Part shown: in pieces, positions 55,877 through 64,000 of the stretch | Layout of the letters: every line of letters begins with the position of its first letter | Position numbering within the stretch: position 1 is the stretch's first letter | Origin: Clostridium sp. K13 | GTDB lineage: Bacteria; Bacillota; Clostridia; Clostridiales; Clostridiaceae | DNA: 64,000 nucleotides | NCBI RefSeq assembly: GCF_019734195.1 | Contig: NZ_JAASHM010000017.1 | Coordinates: 1 to 64,000, forward strand | Direction: 5' to 3' | Notes under the pieces: model-generated | Databases searched by the model: none | The model's input: the letters and a program-made list of their open reading frames with translations, nothing else | Told to the model about the DNA's origin: nothing | Program-made: the position numbers and the translations under genes

Positions 55877-56275
55877 CTATCCCTCATTCCATCCTATATT
55901 TAATCCATTCATATTCTTATAAATATCTTCACACATTTTCATAAATTCTTTATATTCAATTCCCCTAAGACCTGACTCTGCAATAATTAACTCTAATTCA
56001 TTTTCAAGCTTTTCTTTAAATTCTCTATTCATATCTATCTCTGTACTAACCTTAGCTCCATGTCTTCTGTCTATTTCTATATATCCTTCATTTTTTAATA
56101 TTCCATATGCTTTATTTACAGTCATATTATTTACACCTATATCTTCTGCCATTTGTCTGACTGTAGGAAGTCCTTCTCCCTTTTTAAGTTCTCCTCTTCC
56201 AATTCCCATTACAATTTCATTTCTAAGCTGAACATAAATTGGAATATTACTTGTCATATCTAAATTTATTAACAT
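55877..56275 (-). CDS. GntR-family regulator, YtrA type
   Basis: 132 residues. N-terminal winged helix (PIYVQLRNEIVMGIGRGELKKGEGLPTVRQMAEDIGVNNMTVNKAYGILKNEGYIE) with a short C-terminal dimerisation helix, the YtrA subfamily form. These usually repress their own operons in cell-envelope stress. The ATG at 56275 is preceded by AAAGGAG at 9 nt; an apparent upstream extension to 56338 runs through the operator and is rejected. First gene of the operon with the DUF5808 protein. Confidence 0.92.
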   Translation of the reverse strand: MLINLDMTSNIPIYVQLRNEIVMGIGRGELKKGEGLPTVRQMAEDIGVNNMTVNKAYGILKNEGYIEIDRRHGAKVSTEIDMNREFKEKLENELELIIAESGLRGIEYKEFMKMCEDIYKNMNGLNIGWNEG

Positions 56276-56288
56276 AATACTAAACTCC

Positions 56289-56331
56289 TTTGTATACTTT
56301 GTATTATATATTATAATACAAAGTATACAAA
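56289..56331. promoter_or_regulatory. 43-base palindrome, likely GntR autoregulatory operator
   Basis: Two exact 20-base arms (56289-56308 and 56312-56331) flank ATA/TAT. Core GTATAC-TTTGTATTATA is mirrored. It starts 14 nt before the gntR start and its AT core may hold the -10. YtrA-type regulators bind long palindromes in their own promoters. Confidence 0.82.
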
Positions 56332-56386
56332 TAATCAATATAATTCCATATTTACTTTTAATTTCTGTATATTATAAAACAACATA

Positions 56387-56444
56387 AAAGGGGACGTATC
56401 AAAACTATCATGTGCAAAATAGAATTTTGATACATCCCCATTTT
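56387..56444. terminator. Terminator of the fucosidase gene
   Basis: AAAGGGGACGTATCAAAA pairs with TTTTGATACATCCCC (one G-U) across a 20-nt loop; on the minus strand TTTTATGTT follows. Confidence 0.78.
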
Positions 56445-56457
56445 TCTTTATATACTA

Positions 56458-58173
56458 CTACTTTATATTTATAGTAGTTTCATATTTCTCACCTAAAATA
56501 CCTTGATTTAAATTATCTTCTAATTTTAAATAAAAATATTTATTATCTGAATTTTTTATATTATTATCTACTATTACTATAGAAATTGATTTTTCTTTTT
56601 CACCTTCATTAAACTTCAAAGTTCCTGACCATGGTTGATAATCAACTCCATTTATAGCTGTTCCAGAAACTGTTGTATAATCTAACTCTAATTTAGAATT
56701 CATATCACCAGTTCTTTTAACTTTTACTATAATATTTTTTTCACTTTTATTAACCTCATAATATTTCTCTTCAAACTCTATTTTATTATCTATATCCTGT
56801 TCTCTAAGTTCCATATATTTAGGTTGCTTAAATACTCCTATGTTATTTATAAGAGGTATATCTAATGACTTTAAAAAGTTTATTTTAATCTTATTTGTTT
56901 TTATTGGTTTTATTCTTATAAGCCTTTTATATCCTATTGTCTTACCTTGAAAAATCTCTTTATACTCTCCATTTATAAATGCCTCAACATTAAATTCTGA
57001 AACTCTTTGTCCTAACTCTATAAATTCTTGTATTGAAATAACATCAAAAACTTTATCTTGTTCAAACTCTATTTCAACCCACCTATTGCCATCTTCTATT
57101 TGCGGCACCCAGTAACTATTATTTTTCCCATCTATAGTATTAGTAACTGAGTACTCTTTATCTTCATTTAATATACTACTTGAATTTATTTTACAATTTT
57201 CCACCAAATTTTCTTTAAAAATGTCTCTTATTGCTTGTCCAAATTCTTTTAACCTATTTACATCATTATCATGAAGTAATCCATCCTTATTAGGTGGAAG
57301 ATTTAATAAAAGCACTGAATTTCTTCCTACAGAATTGAAATATATATCCATTAATTTTTCTAATGATTTTACTTCTAAATCTTCTGATTCATGATAAAAC
57401 CAACCTGGTCTTATTGATACATCACACTCTCCAATTACCCAGTCTGGAGCATTTTCTTCACCTGTATTTAAATATTTTTGATCTACTGAAACATTCATTT
57501 TTTTTATGTCAATTGTTGACCAGCATGGATCTCCTGCGTATCCTTGTTCATTACCTATCCATCTAATATCTGGTCCGCAAGGACTAAATATTATACAATT
57601 TTTATAATAACTTTTTATTAAATTAAACCACTCTTGAAAATTATAATCTTGTTCTACATTAGATCCCTTTGCACCATCCATCCAAACTTCAGAAATTTCA
57701 CCATAATTACTTAAAAGTTCTCTAAGCTGATTTAAGTAATATTCATTATAAGCTTCACCTTGTCCATATAACTTTGAATTTTGATCCCATGGCGAAAGAT
57801 ATATGGCAAATTTTACTCCGTATTTTTTACATGAATTACTCATCTCTAATACAACATCACCTTGGCCATTCTTCCAAGGACTTTTAGCAACACTGTGATT
57901 TGTATATTTACTATTCCAAAGACAAAATCCATCATGATGCTTCGCTGTTAATATAACTCTTTTAAAACCAGCTTCTTTTAATACTTTTATCCATTGATCA
58001 GTATTTAAATTTTTAGGGTTGAATTCTTCTGGATTTTCCTCTCCATTTCCCCACTCTACATCCATAAAAGTATTAATACCGAAATGAATAAATGCACTTA
58101 GTTCCTCCATTTGATACTCTATTTGATACTTACTAGGAGTAGCTCCTATACTTTTAATTAATTCATTTTTCAT
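56458..58173 (-). CDS. Alpha-L-fucosidase (GH29) with F5/8-C-like and Calx-beta-like domains
   Basis: 571 residues. The GH29 catalytic barrel spans about 1-320: IHFGINTF, ILTAKHHDGFCLW and the nucleophile in VWMDGAKG. A discoidin (F5/8 type C)-like domain follows (about 330-450), then a Calx-beta-like module (YTTVSGTAINGVDYQPWSGTL, about 495-570). No signal peptide, so it seems cytoplasmic, which is odd for a protein with surface-type binding modules. The start is ATG 58173, with an in-frame GTG at 58179 as alternative. Single gene with terminators on both sides. Confidence 0.88.
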   Translation of the reverse strand: MKNELIKSIGATPSKYQIEYQMEELSAFIHFGINTFMDVEWGNGEENPEEFNPKNLNTDQWIKVLKEAGFKRVILTAKHHDGFCLWNSKYTNHSVAKSPWKNGQGDVVLEMSNSCKKYGVKFAIYLSPWDQNSKLYGQGEAYNEYYLNQLRELLSNYGEISEVWMDGAKGSNVEQDYNFQEWFNLIKSYYKNCIIFSPCGPDIRWIGNEQGYAGDPCWSTIDIKKMNVSVDQKYLNTGEENAPDWVIGECDVSIRPGWFYHESEDLEVKSLEKLMDIYFNSVGRNSVLLLNLPPNKDGLLHDNDVNRLKEFGQAIRDIFKENLVENCKINSSSILNEDKEYSVTNTIDGKNNSYWVPQIEDGNRWVEIEFEQDKVFDVISIQEFIELGQRVSEFNVEAFINGEYKEIFQGKTIGYKRLIRIKPIKTNKIKINFLKSLDIPLINNIGVFKQPKYMELREQDIDNKIEFEEKYYEVNKSEKNIIVKVKRTGDMNSKLELDYTTVSGTAINGVDYQPWSGTLKFNEGEKEKSISIVIVDNNIKNSDNKYFYLKLEDNLNQGILGEKYETTINIK

Positions 58174-58311
58174 ATTCACACCAAATTACCCCTTACATAT
58201 ATTATCAAAAACGTTTTCTCATTTTAATTGTAATATATATCCTTATATCTCTTAACTTAATTTTTTATATTTTTAATGGATAATTTCATACTTCTTTATT
58301 AAATAACTAAT

Positions 58312-58352
58312 AAAAAACACCTATTAAACAAACTTTTTTTTGCCTAATAGGT
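58312..58352 (-). terminator. Terminator of the 45-residue gene
   Basis: ACCTATTA (58319-58326) pairs with TAATAGGT (58345-58352); the minus strand ends in TTTTTTA. Confidence 0.75.
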
Positions 58353-58364
58353 ATATAATTTATA

Positions 58365-58502
58365 TTATTTTTTTAAAACTAATCCCTTACTTCTAATACA
58401 AGTACATTCTCTTGCCTCTTCTGTATGTAAGCATTGGTATTTAATCTTCTTTGGTGCTTCTATTTCTACTTGTTTTTTATCTTTTACATCTTTTGTATCC
58501 AT
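58365..58502 (-). CDS. Small cysteine-containing protein of 45 residues, unknown
   Basis: Begins MDTKDVKDKKQVEIEAPKKI and continues with YQCLHTEEARECTC and IRSKGLVLKK. AAGGAG lies 8 nt before the ATG and a terminator follows. Three cysteines with a histidine (C-L-H and C-T-C) could form a small metal site. The lysine-rich N-terminus is likely disordered. Not recognised. Confidence 0.6.
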   Translation of the reverse strand: MDTKDVKDKKQVEIEAPKKIKYQCLHTEEARECTCIRSKGLVLKK

Positions 58503-58659
58503 TTTATATTCTCCTTCTATATAAATACTAGTAAATTTTTCTTTACTTATTTTCTTTTCGTTATATAATAATTATTATTATATAATAATACATTATATAA
58601 TACTTTTTTATTTAAGTACATATAATAAATTTACTGAATTATATATAAGGAGAAAACAA

Positions 58660-60039
58660 ATGATAAGCGTAATTGGATTAATACTCTCTTTATCTCTTAT
58701 AATGTATTTAGCCTATAAGGGATATTCAACTATAATCACAGCTCCTATTGTAGGGCTATTAACTCTTTTAATCTCACTTGGACTTAATAGTCACTTAATG
58801 GCTAACTATACAGAAGTTTATATGAGTGGCTTTGCTGGCTTTGTTAAAAATTATTTTCCATTATTTTTAACAGGCGCTATTTTCGCTAAACTAATAGATG
58901 AAGTAGGATATGGAAAGTCTATAGCTTCATTTATTACAAATAAACTAGGGAAAGATAAGGCTATTCTTGCAATTGTTTTATCTGGAGCTCTTTTAACATA
59001 TGGTGGTGTTTCCCTATTTGTTGTTGCCTTTATTTTATATCCATTAGCTAATATTTTATTTAAAGAAGCTGATATACCTAAAAGGTTAATACCAGGTACT
59101 ATTGCTCTAGGTGCATTTACATTTACAATGACATCTATGCCTGGATCACCTGAAATTCAAAATGTTATACCAATGAGTTATTTTGGTACAGATACATTTG
59201 CTGCACCAGTAATTGGTATAAGTGCAAGTATTATTATGTTTACCTTAGGTATGATTTGGCTTACAAAAAGAGCTAAAAAGGCAAGAGCTAATGGGGAAGG
59301 CTATGGAAATCATGCTGTGAATAATCAAATTTCACCTAATGAAAATTTGCCAAATATAGTTTTATCTATTATACCTATACTAATAATATTTATAACTAAC
59401 TTCATATTATCAAAATTCTATTTCCCTAGTACTGACGGCAGTTATTTAAATCAATTTGGAATTACACTTGATAAAGTTTCTGGAACATGGAGCGTAATAA
59501 TAGCCATAGTAATTTCAATAATATATATTATATTACTAAATTATAAAAAACTAAAAAATTTAAATAATACACTTAGTGATGGAGTTAAGAATTCATTTCT
59601 TCCATTATTAAATTCTAGCGCTATAGTTGGATATGGTAGTATAATAAAAGCCTTACCTATCTTTGCTACAATTCAAACTAGTATTATGAATATTTCTTCA
59701 AATCCAATAATTTCAGAAGCTATTTCAGTAAATATAATTTGTGGTCTTACTGCTTCTGCTTCTGGTGGATTAGGAATAACTTTATCTGCACTTGCTTCAA
59801 CTTTTGTTGAAATGAGTCAAAAACTATCTATTTCCCCGGAAATACTTCATAGAATTGCCTCCTTATCATCTGGAGGATTAGATACTTTACCTCATAATGG
59901 AGCTGTTATAACAACTTTAGCTATCTGTGGATTAACCCATAAGGAAAGTTATAAAGATATATTTGCAACATCTGTTGTTATTCCAATTTTAACTACAATA
60001 ATTATAGTAGTAATAGTTTCACTTAAATTTGCTTTTTAA
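58660..60039 (+). CDS. GntP-family permease (gluconate/H+ symporter type)
   Basis: 459 residues, about twelve hydrophobic segments. The blocks FLTGAIFAKLIDEVGYG, GGVSLFVVAFILYPLANILF and LSSGGLDTLPHNGAVITTLA are those of GntP/CitMHS-like permeases for gluconate, related sugar acids or carboxylates. AAGGAG precedes the ATG. It stands between the fucosidase and GH2 genes on the opposite strand; a role in importing a sugar acid fits this context. Confidence 0.9.
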   Translation: MISVIGLILSLSLIMYLAYKGYSTIITAPIVGLLTLLISLGLNSHLMANYTEVYMSGFAGFVKNYFPLFLTGAIFAKLIDEVGYGKSIASFITNKLGKDKAILAIVLSGALLTYGGVSLFVVAFILYPLANILFKEADIPKRLIPGTIALGAFTFTMTSMPGSPEIQNVIPMSYFGTDTFAAPVIGISASIIMFTLGMIWLTKRAKKARANGEGYGNHAVNNQISPNENLPNIVLSIIPILIIFITNFILSKFYFPSTDGSYLNQFGITLDKVSGTWSVIIAIVISIIYIILLNYKKLKNLNNTLSDGVKNSFLPLLNSSAIVGYGSIIKALPIFATIQTSIMNISSNPIISEAISVNIICGLTASASGGLGITLSALASTFVEMSQKLSISPEILHRIASLSSGGLDTLPHNGAVITTLAICGLTHKESYKDIFATSVVIPILTTIIIVVIVSLKFAF

Positions 60040-60042
60040 TGA

Positions 60043-60099
60043 AAAAAGAATTATTAAAACATATAAACTTCAATTTATATATGTCTAATAATTCTTTTT
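60043..60099. terminator. Bidirectional terminator between gntP-like and GH2 genes
   Basis: AAAAAGAATTATTA (60043-60056) pairs with TAATAATTCTTTTT (60086-60099), with more pairing inside (ATATAAA/TTTATAT). Confidence 0.82.
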
Positions 60100-60116
60100 A
60101 TATTTAACAATTAAAT

Positions 60117-62333
60117 TTATTTTATTATTATATCTATTTCTTTATTAATGTTAAATGAACTTGATATTTTTATTTTTGAATAACTATTTTTGAATTCTCC
60201 TAGTGTTTTAACCCAAAAAGCTATACTTCCTCCAATCAAAGAAATATTATTTGGACCAATAACACTTATATCACCATCACACTCAACATGTATTGAACCT
60301 GTAGCATATGGAAGTATATTTCCTTCTATATCAACAGCCTTTATAACAACTCTTGTTGCATCATATTCATTTCCTTTAAGTTCTTTATCATCAATAGTAG
60401 TTATTAAATCACTTACTATAGGATTTTCACAGAATTTTCTTCTTATAACCTCTTTACCATCAATATATCCTACAAACTCTGCTCCAGACCATGATGCTCC
60501 CCATTCTCCACCATTACCAGTAACCTTTATTGGTGGATATTTTAGATTTTTTAAATTCTCTTCTATAGTAGTTTCATTTCTAGTAAACATACCTACACTG
60601 CTTCCATTAAACTTTAATTCTATCTCATCGCAATTTGTACATACGTATATTGGAAATACTATTCCGATATTTCTCTCTCCTCTTGTCCAATAAGTTAAAG
60701 GTTCAAGTACAGGCTCTTCCTCTCTGTCCTTTTGGCTTTTATATATACCAGCAGCCATTTTTGGTATTCTAAACATATCCATTACACCATGATAGCAAAT
60801 CCTATCACCAGAACCAAAATCATAATGAGTATTATAGTCAAATGCACACCATCCAATAGCTCCAAGATAATCATCTGAACTTCTAGCCTTGCTCATAACC
60901 CTTCCATGTCTTAATGTATGTTCAACTAATCTTTCTTCTTGATCAAACTTTTTAGTAGGGTACATATGACCACAAAATTCTGTAACTAAATATGGTACTT
61001 CTTTTTCTAATCCTGTCACAGTTTCTCTGCTTCTTAATACTTCCTCTTCTCCACAATGTATAAAGTCATTCATAGTATATATATCTTCTAATAAATTACT
61101 TTTTTCAACACATCTTATTCCACATGTATTTCTTGTGTCATCTAATGATTTTGCAATATTATTTGTTAATTTATATAAAGCATCATCATCCCATGATTCA
61201 TTTATTCTTACTCCCCATGAAATTATTGATGGATGATTATAATCCCTTAAAATCATTCCTTCAACATCTTTTAGAACTTGGTCTCTCCAATCATTTCTAC
61301 TACTTACAAACTGCCATCCCGGAATCTCTTCCAAAACTAATAGTCCTATCTCATCACATCTATTTAAAAAGTAAGGTGATTGTGGATAATGTGATGTTCT
61401 AACTAAATTTAATGCTAACTCATCCTTTAATATGTCAACATCCTTTTCTTGAACTCTTTTAGGCATTGCATATCCAACATAAGGATATGATTGATGTCTA
61501 TTTAATCCAAATATTTTTACTTTTTCTTTATTTATAAATAATCCATTGCTTTCTATAGATACTTCTCTAAATCCTAATGAAATATTATTTTCATCTATTA
61601 TCTCTTTATCCTTTATTAATTTACAATTAGCAGTATATATATTTGGATTTTCTATTGACCATAAATCTACTTCTCCAATATCAAAGGATTCTATTTCATA
61701 CCATTTTTCTCCTTCTATTAAATCAATAGATATACTTTTAGTGATATTTTTTACATAAAAATTCAATTGGTAATTTTCACTACTTAACTCATTATTAATT
61801 AATACCTTTGGAGTTATTTTTATCTTACCTTTTCCATTATTAATATCAGTAACTTCATATTTATATAATATATTTTTTATAAAACATTTGTTTAAATAAT
61901 ATAAAAATACATCTCTATATATTCCCCCAAATGTTAAATAATCTACTACTGCTCCAAATGGTGGAATATCTTCTCTTTCAGTAGAATCTACTTCTACTAA
62001 TACCTCATTTTCTTCTTTAAAATCTACATAATTTGTTATTTCAATAAAATGTGGAATGTACCCTCCTTTATATTCTCCTATTTCCTTTCCATTTATATAT
62101 AACTTAAAAGCAGTCATAACACCTTCAAAATTTAAAAATACTCTTTTATTTTCATCAGCTTCTATATTAAGATTCTTTTTATAATATGAAATAAATTGAT
62201 ATGATTTTTCATCAAAATAATTATAAGGCACTTCCTTATTGGCATGTGGTAAATTTACAGTTATAAAATCCTTATCTTTATCTTCACTATATAACCACTT
62301 ATTATTAATTATAATTTTGTTTTTTGAAATCAT
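60117..62333 (-). CDS. Glycoside hydrolase family 2 protein (beta-galactosidase/beta-glucuronidase type)
   Basis: 738 residues. N-terminal sugar-binding domain (FLNFEGVMTAFKLYINGKEIGEYKGGYIP), immunoglobulin-like domain, then the TIM barrel with GLNRHQSYPYVGYAMP, LNLVRTSHYPQSPYFLNRCDEIGLLVLEE, the acid/base region SWGVRINES (Glu) and the nucleophile region VTEFCG (Glu). The C-terminus has another beta domain. No signal peptide, so it acts on imported oligosaccharides. The acid/base loop NES in place of NEP and the barrel details leave the sugar specificity open. Next to an ABC sugar importer. Confidence 0.9.
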   Translation of the reverse strand: MISKNKIIINNKWLYSEDKDKDFITVNLPHANKEVPYNYFDEKSYQFISYYKKNLNIEADENKRVFLNFEGVMTAFKLYINGKEIGEYKGGYIPHFIEITNYVDFKEENEVLVEVDSTEREDIPPFGAVVDYLTFGGIYRDVFLYYLNKCFIKNILYKYEVTDINNGKGKIKITPKVLINNELSSENYQLNFYVKNITKSISIDLIEGEKWYEIESFDIGEVDLWSIENPNIYTANCKLIKDKEIIDENNISLGFREVSIESNGLFINKEKVKIFGLNRHQSYPYVGYAMPKRVQEKDVDILKDELALNLVRTSHYPQSPYFLNRCDEIGLLVLEEIPGWQFVSSRNDWRDQVLKDVEGMILRDYNHPSIISWGVRINESWDDDALYKLTNNIAKSLDDTRNTCGIRCVEKSNLLEDIYTMNDFIHCGEEEVLRSRETVTGLEKEVPYLVTEFCGHMYPTKKFDQEERLVEHTLRHGRVMSKARSSDDYLGAIGWCAFDYNTHYDFGSGDRICYHGVMDMFRIPKMAAGIYKSQKDREEEPVLEPLTYWTRGERNIGIVFPIYVCTNCDEIELKFNGSSVGMFTRNETTIEENLKNLKYPPIKVTGNGGEWGASWSGAEFVGYIDGKEVIRRKFCENPIVSDLITTIDDKELKGNEYDATRVVIKAVDIEGNILPYATGSIHVECDGDISVIGPNNISLIGGSIAFWVKTLGEFKNSYSKIKISSSFNINKEIDIIIK

Positions 62334-62490
62334 ATTAAAACTCCCCTTTTATATTTATGTATTTATAGAATAATGATAACAAGTATCTATTTAATTTTAT
62401 ATTGTATTTTTTCTATATAATGATTACAAATTTAATATTTTTTACCCATAAAATATTTTTAATTTTATAATCATATTATTTTAAGCAAAA

Positions 62491-62535
62491 AATCTCTATT
62501 TATTAATAAGTTTAATTTATTAATAAATAGAGATT
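62491..62535 (-). terminator. Terminator of the ABC sugar importer operon
   Basis: A 19-bp perfect stem (62491-62509 with 62517-62535), a 7-nt loop and a TTTTTTTG tail on the minus strand. Confidence 0.88.
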
Positions 62536-62550
62536 AATATTTTTAATCCT

Positions 62551-63426
62551 TTATCCCTTTACAGCACCTGCTGCAATACCTTCAATAATATGCTTTTGAC
62601 ACACTAAATAGAATACTATTATTGGTATAATTGCAAGGACTAATATAGCCATCATAGCTCCCATATCTACGGCACCATATCCACCACGTAAATATTGTAC
62701 AGCCATTGGTAATGTTCTATAATCTGATCCTAATACTAATGTAGGAAGTAAATAGTCATTCCATATCCACATTACATTTAAAATAGATATTGTAATTGCT
62801 ATTGGTTTTAATAAAGGTAATACTATTAAGAAAAATGTTTGAATTGGATTGCATCCATCAATCATAGCAGCTTCTTCAATATCTATAGGAATTGATTTTA
62901 CAAATCCACTGAACATAAATACTGATAGTCCTGCTCCAAAACCAAGATATATTATTATAATTCCAAAAGGATTATCTAAGCTTAACATATTAGCTATTTT
63001 ACTCATAGTAAACATAACCATTTGGAAAGGTACTATCATAGAAAATACAAATAAGTAATATAAGAAACTTGTAAGTTTTGATTTTACCCTTGTAATATAC
63101 CAGGCTGTCATTGATGTAAATAAAACAATTACAGCTGTTGAAAATACTGTTATAAATACTGACCATCCAAATGCAGAAATAAAACCTGTTTTCTCTATAC
63201 CATTTATATAGTTATCTATTCCAGAAAAAGTAGTTGCATTTGGTAAAGCAAAAGGAGTTCTACTTATATATAATTTACCTTTAAATGAATTGTATAGTAC
63301 TATAAATATTGGTGCTAAAAATAATATTGATAAAACAAATAAAATAACATAAAGTAATCCATTATTTTTCTTTTTAGGCACATACTTTAACTCCATATCT
63401 TTCTTAGTATTTAATTTTGCTTCCAT
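62551..63426 (-). CDS. Carbohydrate ABC transporter permease (MalG type)
   Basis: 291 residues with six transmembrane segments. The EAA loop SIPIDIEEAAMIDGCNPIQTFFLIVLPLLKP contacts the ATPase; the C-terminus IIEGIAAGAVKG is typical of MalG-like partners. Its ATG overlaps the stop of the MalF-like gene (TAATG). The ATPase and binding-protein genes are not in the window; they probably lie further right or use a shared MsmK-type ATPase. Confidence 0.94.
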   Translation of the reverse strand: MEAKLNTKKDMELKYVPKKKNNGLLYVILFVLSILFLAPIFIVLYNSFKGKLYISRTPFALPNATTFSGIDNYINGIEKTGFISAFGWSVFITVFSTAVIVLFTSMTAWYITRVKSKLTSFLYYLFVFSMIVPFQMVMFTMSKIANMLSLDNPFGIIIIYLGFGAGLSVFMFSGFVKSIPIDIEEAAMIDGCNPIQTFFLIVLPLLKPIAITISILNVMWIWNDYLLPTLVLGSDYRTLPMAVQYLRGGYGAVDMGAMMAILVLAIIPIIVFYLVCQKHIIEGIAAGAVKG

Positions 63427-64000
63427 TAATTTTCAACCTCCTTCTTTCTAGTAATACTTAATTGAAGTAACATTATTACTGCTACTATTAAGAAGAATAT
63501 TACTGCCTTTGCTTGTCCTACCCCTTCTGATCCAACCTTATTATAGAATGTCTTATAAATATCTAAAGCAAGCATTGCTGTCTTTCCTCCAGGTGCTCCA
63601 TCAGTTAATGCTAAGTTTTGGTCAAATAGTTTAAATGCATTAGACATAGTTAAGAAAAGACAAATTGTTATTGAAGGCATAACTAGTGGAATAGTAATTT
63701 TTCTTAAAGTCATCCATTTTGATGCTCCATCAATTTTAGCGCTTTCCATTAATTCTCCTGGTATATTTTGAATACCAGCAATATATATTATCATCATATA
63801 TCCAATTTGTTGCCAGTTAAGTAAAATAATCAATCCCCAAAATCCATACTTAGGATCAACAGTTAAATTAACACCAAAATAATTTAAAATTCCATTTAAA
63901 ATTATTAACCATATATATCCTAGTACTATACCACCAATTAAATTTGGCATAAAAAATACTGTTCTAAATAAATTAGTTCCTTTTAATTTTCTTGTTAAAA
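63426..64000 (-). CDS. Carbohydrate ABC transporter permease (MalF type), cut by window edge
   Basis: The visible part codes for about 191 residues and the frame stays open to base 64000 (KLKGTNLFRTVFFMP before the apparent Met at 63950), so the true start lies beyond the window. EAA loop NIPGELMESAKIDGASKWMTLRKITIPLVMPS is intact. Partner of the MalG-type gene with which it overlaps by TAATG. Confidence 0.93.
   Translation of the reverse strand, partial: LTRKLKGTNLFRTVFFMPNLIGGIVLGYIWLIILNGILNYFGVNLTVDPKYGFWGLIILLNWQQIGYMMIIYIAGIQNIPGELMESAKIDGASKWMTLRKITIPLVMPSITICLFLTMSNAFKLFDQNLALTDGAPGGKTAMLALDIYKTFYNKVGSEGVGQAKAVIFFLIVAVIMLLQLSITRKKEVEN

Noticed and set aside
56276..56338. N-terminal extension of the GntR protein
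   Set aside because: It would be encoded by the operator palindrome; AAAGGAG is spaced for 56275.
60190..60693. 167-codon plus-strand open frame
   Set aside because: Antisense to the GH2 gene; no ribosome site or recognisable domain.
1..64000. CRISPR arrays, integrated phage or insertion sequences
   Set aside because: No regularly spaced direct repeats, integrase, transposase or phage structural genes were seen in either strand.

Overview
The DNA is very AT-rich, with A/T-rich intergenic spacers and strong AGGAGG-type ribosome sites. It carries pyruvate formate-lyase, two pyruvate:ferredoxin oxidoreductases, a flavodiiron protein and SPOCS-domain (sporulation-type) proteins. This points to a strictly anaerobic, spore-forming Clostridium sensu stricto (cluster I) chromosome. 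I see no integrase, transposase, phage gene or CRISPR array; the window reads as ordinary core chromosome with some accessory islands. The species cannot be fixed from the sequence alone.

Layout. 0.4-9 kb: pflB, two SPOCS/DUF3794 proteins (one frameshifted), a membrane-anchored metallophosphoesterase and a highly expressed-looking PFOR. 9-11 kb: an HxlR-type regulator and flavodiiron protein FprA, whose promoter overlaps a PerR-box-like palindrome. 11-21 kb: Ca2+-type P-ATPase, AarF/UbiB kinase with a phasin-like partner, a lipoprotein, an acidic repeat protein, an AlaX editing enzyme, a 3D-domain wall protein, a LUD protein and a NUDIX hydrolase. 21-29 kb: second PFOR, initiator tRNA-Met, nicotinamidase-like hydrolase, UppP, an orphan sensor kinase. 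29-33 kb: a degenerate kinase-like protein and the csoR-copA-copZ copper operon with a clear promoter and operator.

33-46 kb is the most coherent island, for nitrate reduction. It holds a molybdopterin nitrate reductase, a four-cluster ferredoxin and an FAD/NAD(P)H oxidoreductase in one operon, then mobB. Next comes a Mo-cofactor operon (moeA-mobA-mog-moeA-like-moaC-moaA-MOSC) behind a candidate Moco riboswitch with a terminator, and finally a TDT/SLAC1-family transporter gene. The nitrate reductase and TDT promoters each carry a TGTGA-N6-TCACA palindrome centred exactly 29.5 bases upstream of the -10 hexamer, the class II Crp/Fnr geometry (-41.5). This ties the transporter to nitrate respiration and makes it a candidate nitrate/nitrite channel.

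46-51 kb: a Bfd-like [2Fe-2S] protein, NudC, a Tet(M)/EF-G-like GTPase, a zinc-dependent phospholipase C-like protein and UV-damage endonuclease. 51-56 kb: a signalling block (YtrA-type GntR, DUF5808 membrane protein, lipoprotein, response regulator, histidine kinase) headed by a 43-base near-perfect palindrome over the gntR start. 56-64 kb: sugar use (GH29 fucosidase, GntP permease, GH2 hydrolase and two ABC sugar permeases, the last cut by the window edge).

Two genes of under 50 codons (33098-33214 and 58365-58502) have good ribosome sites and their own terminators.
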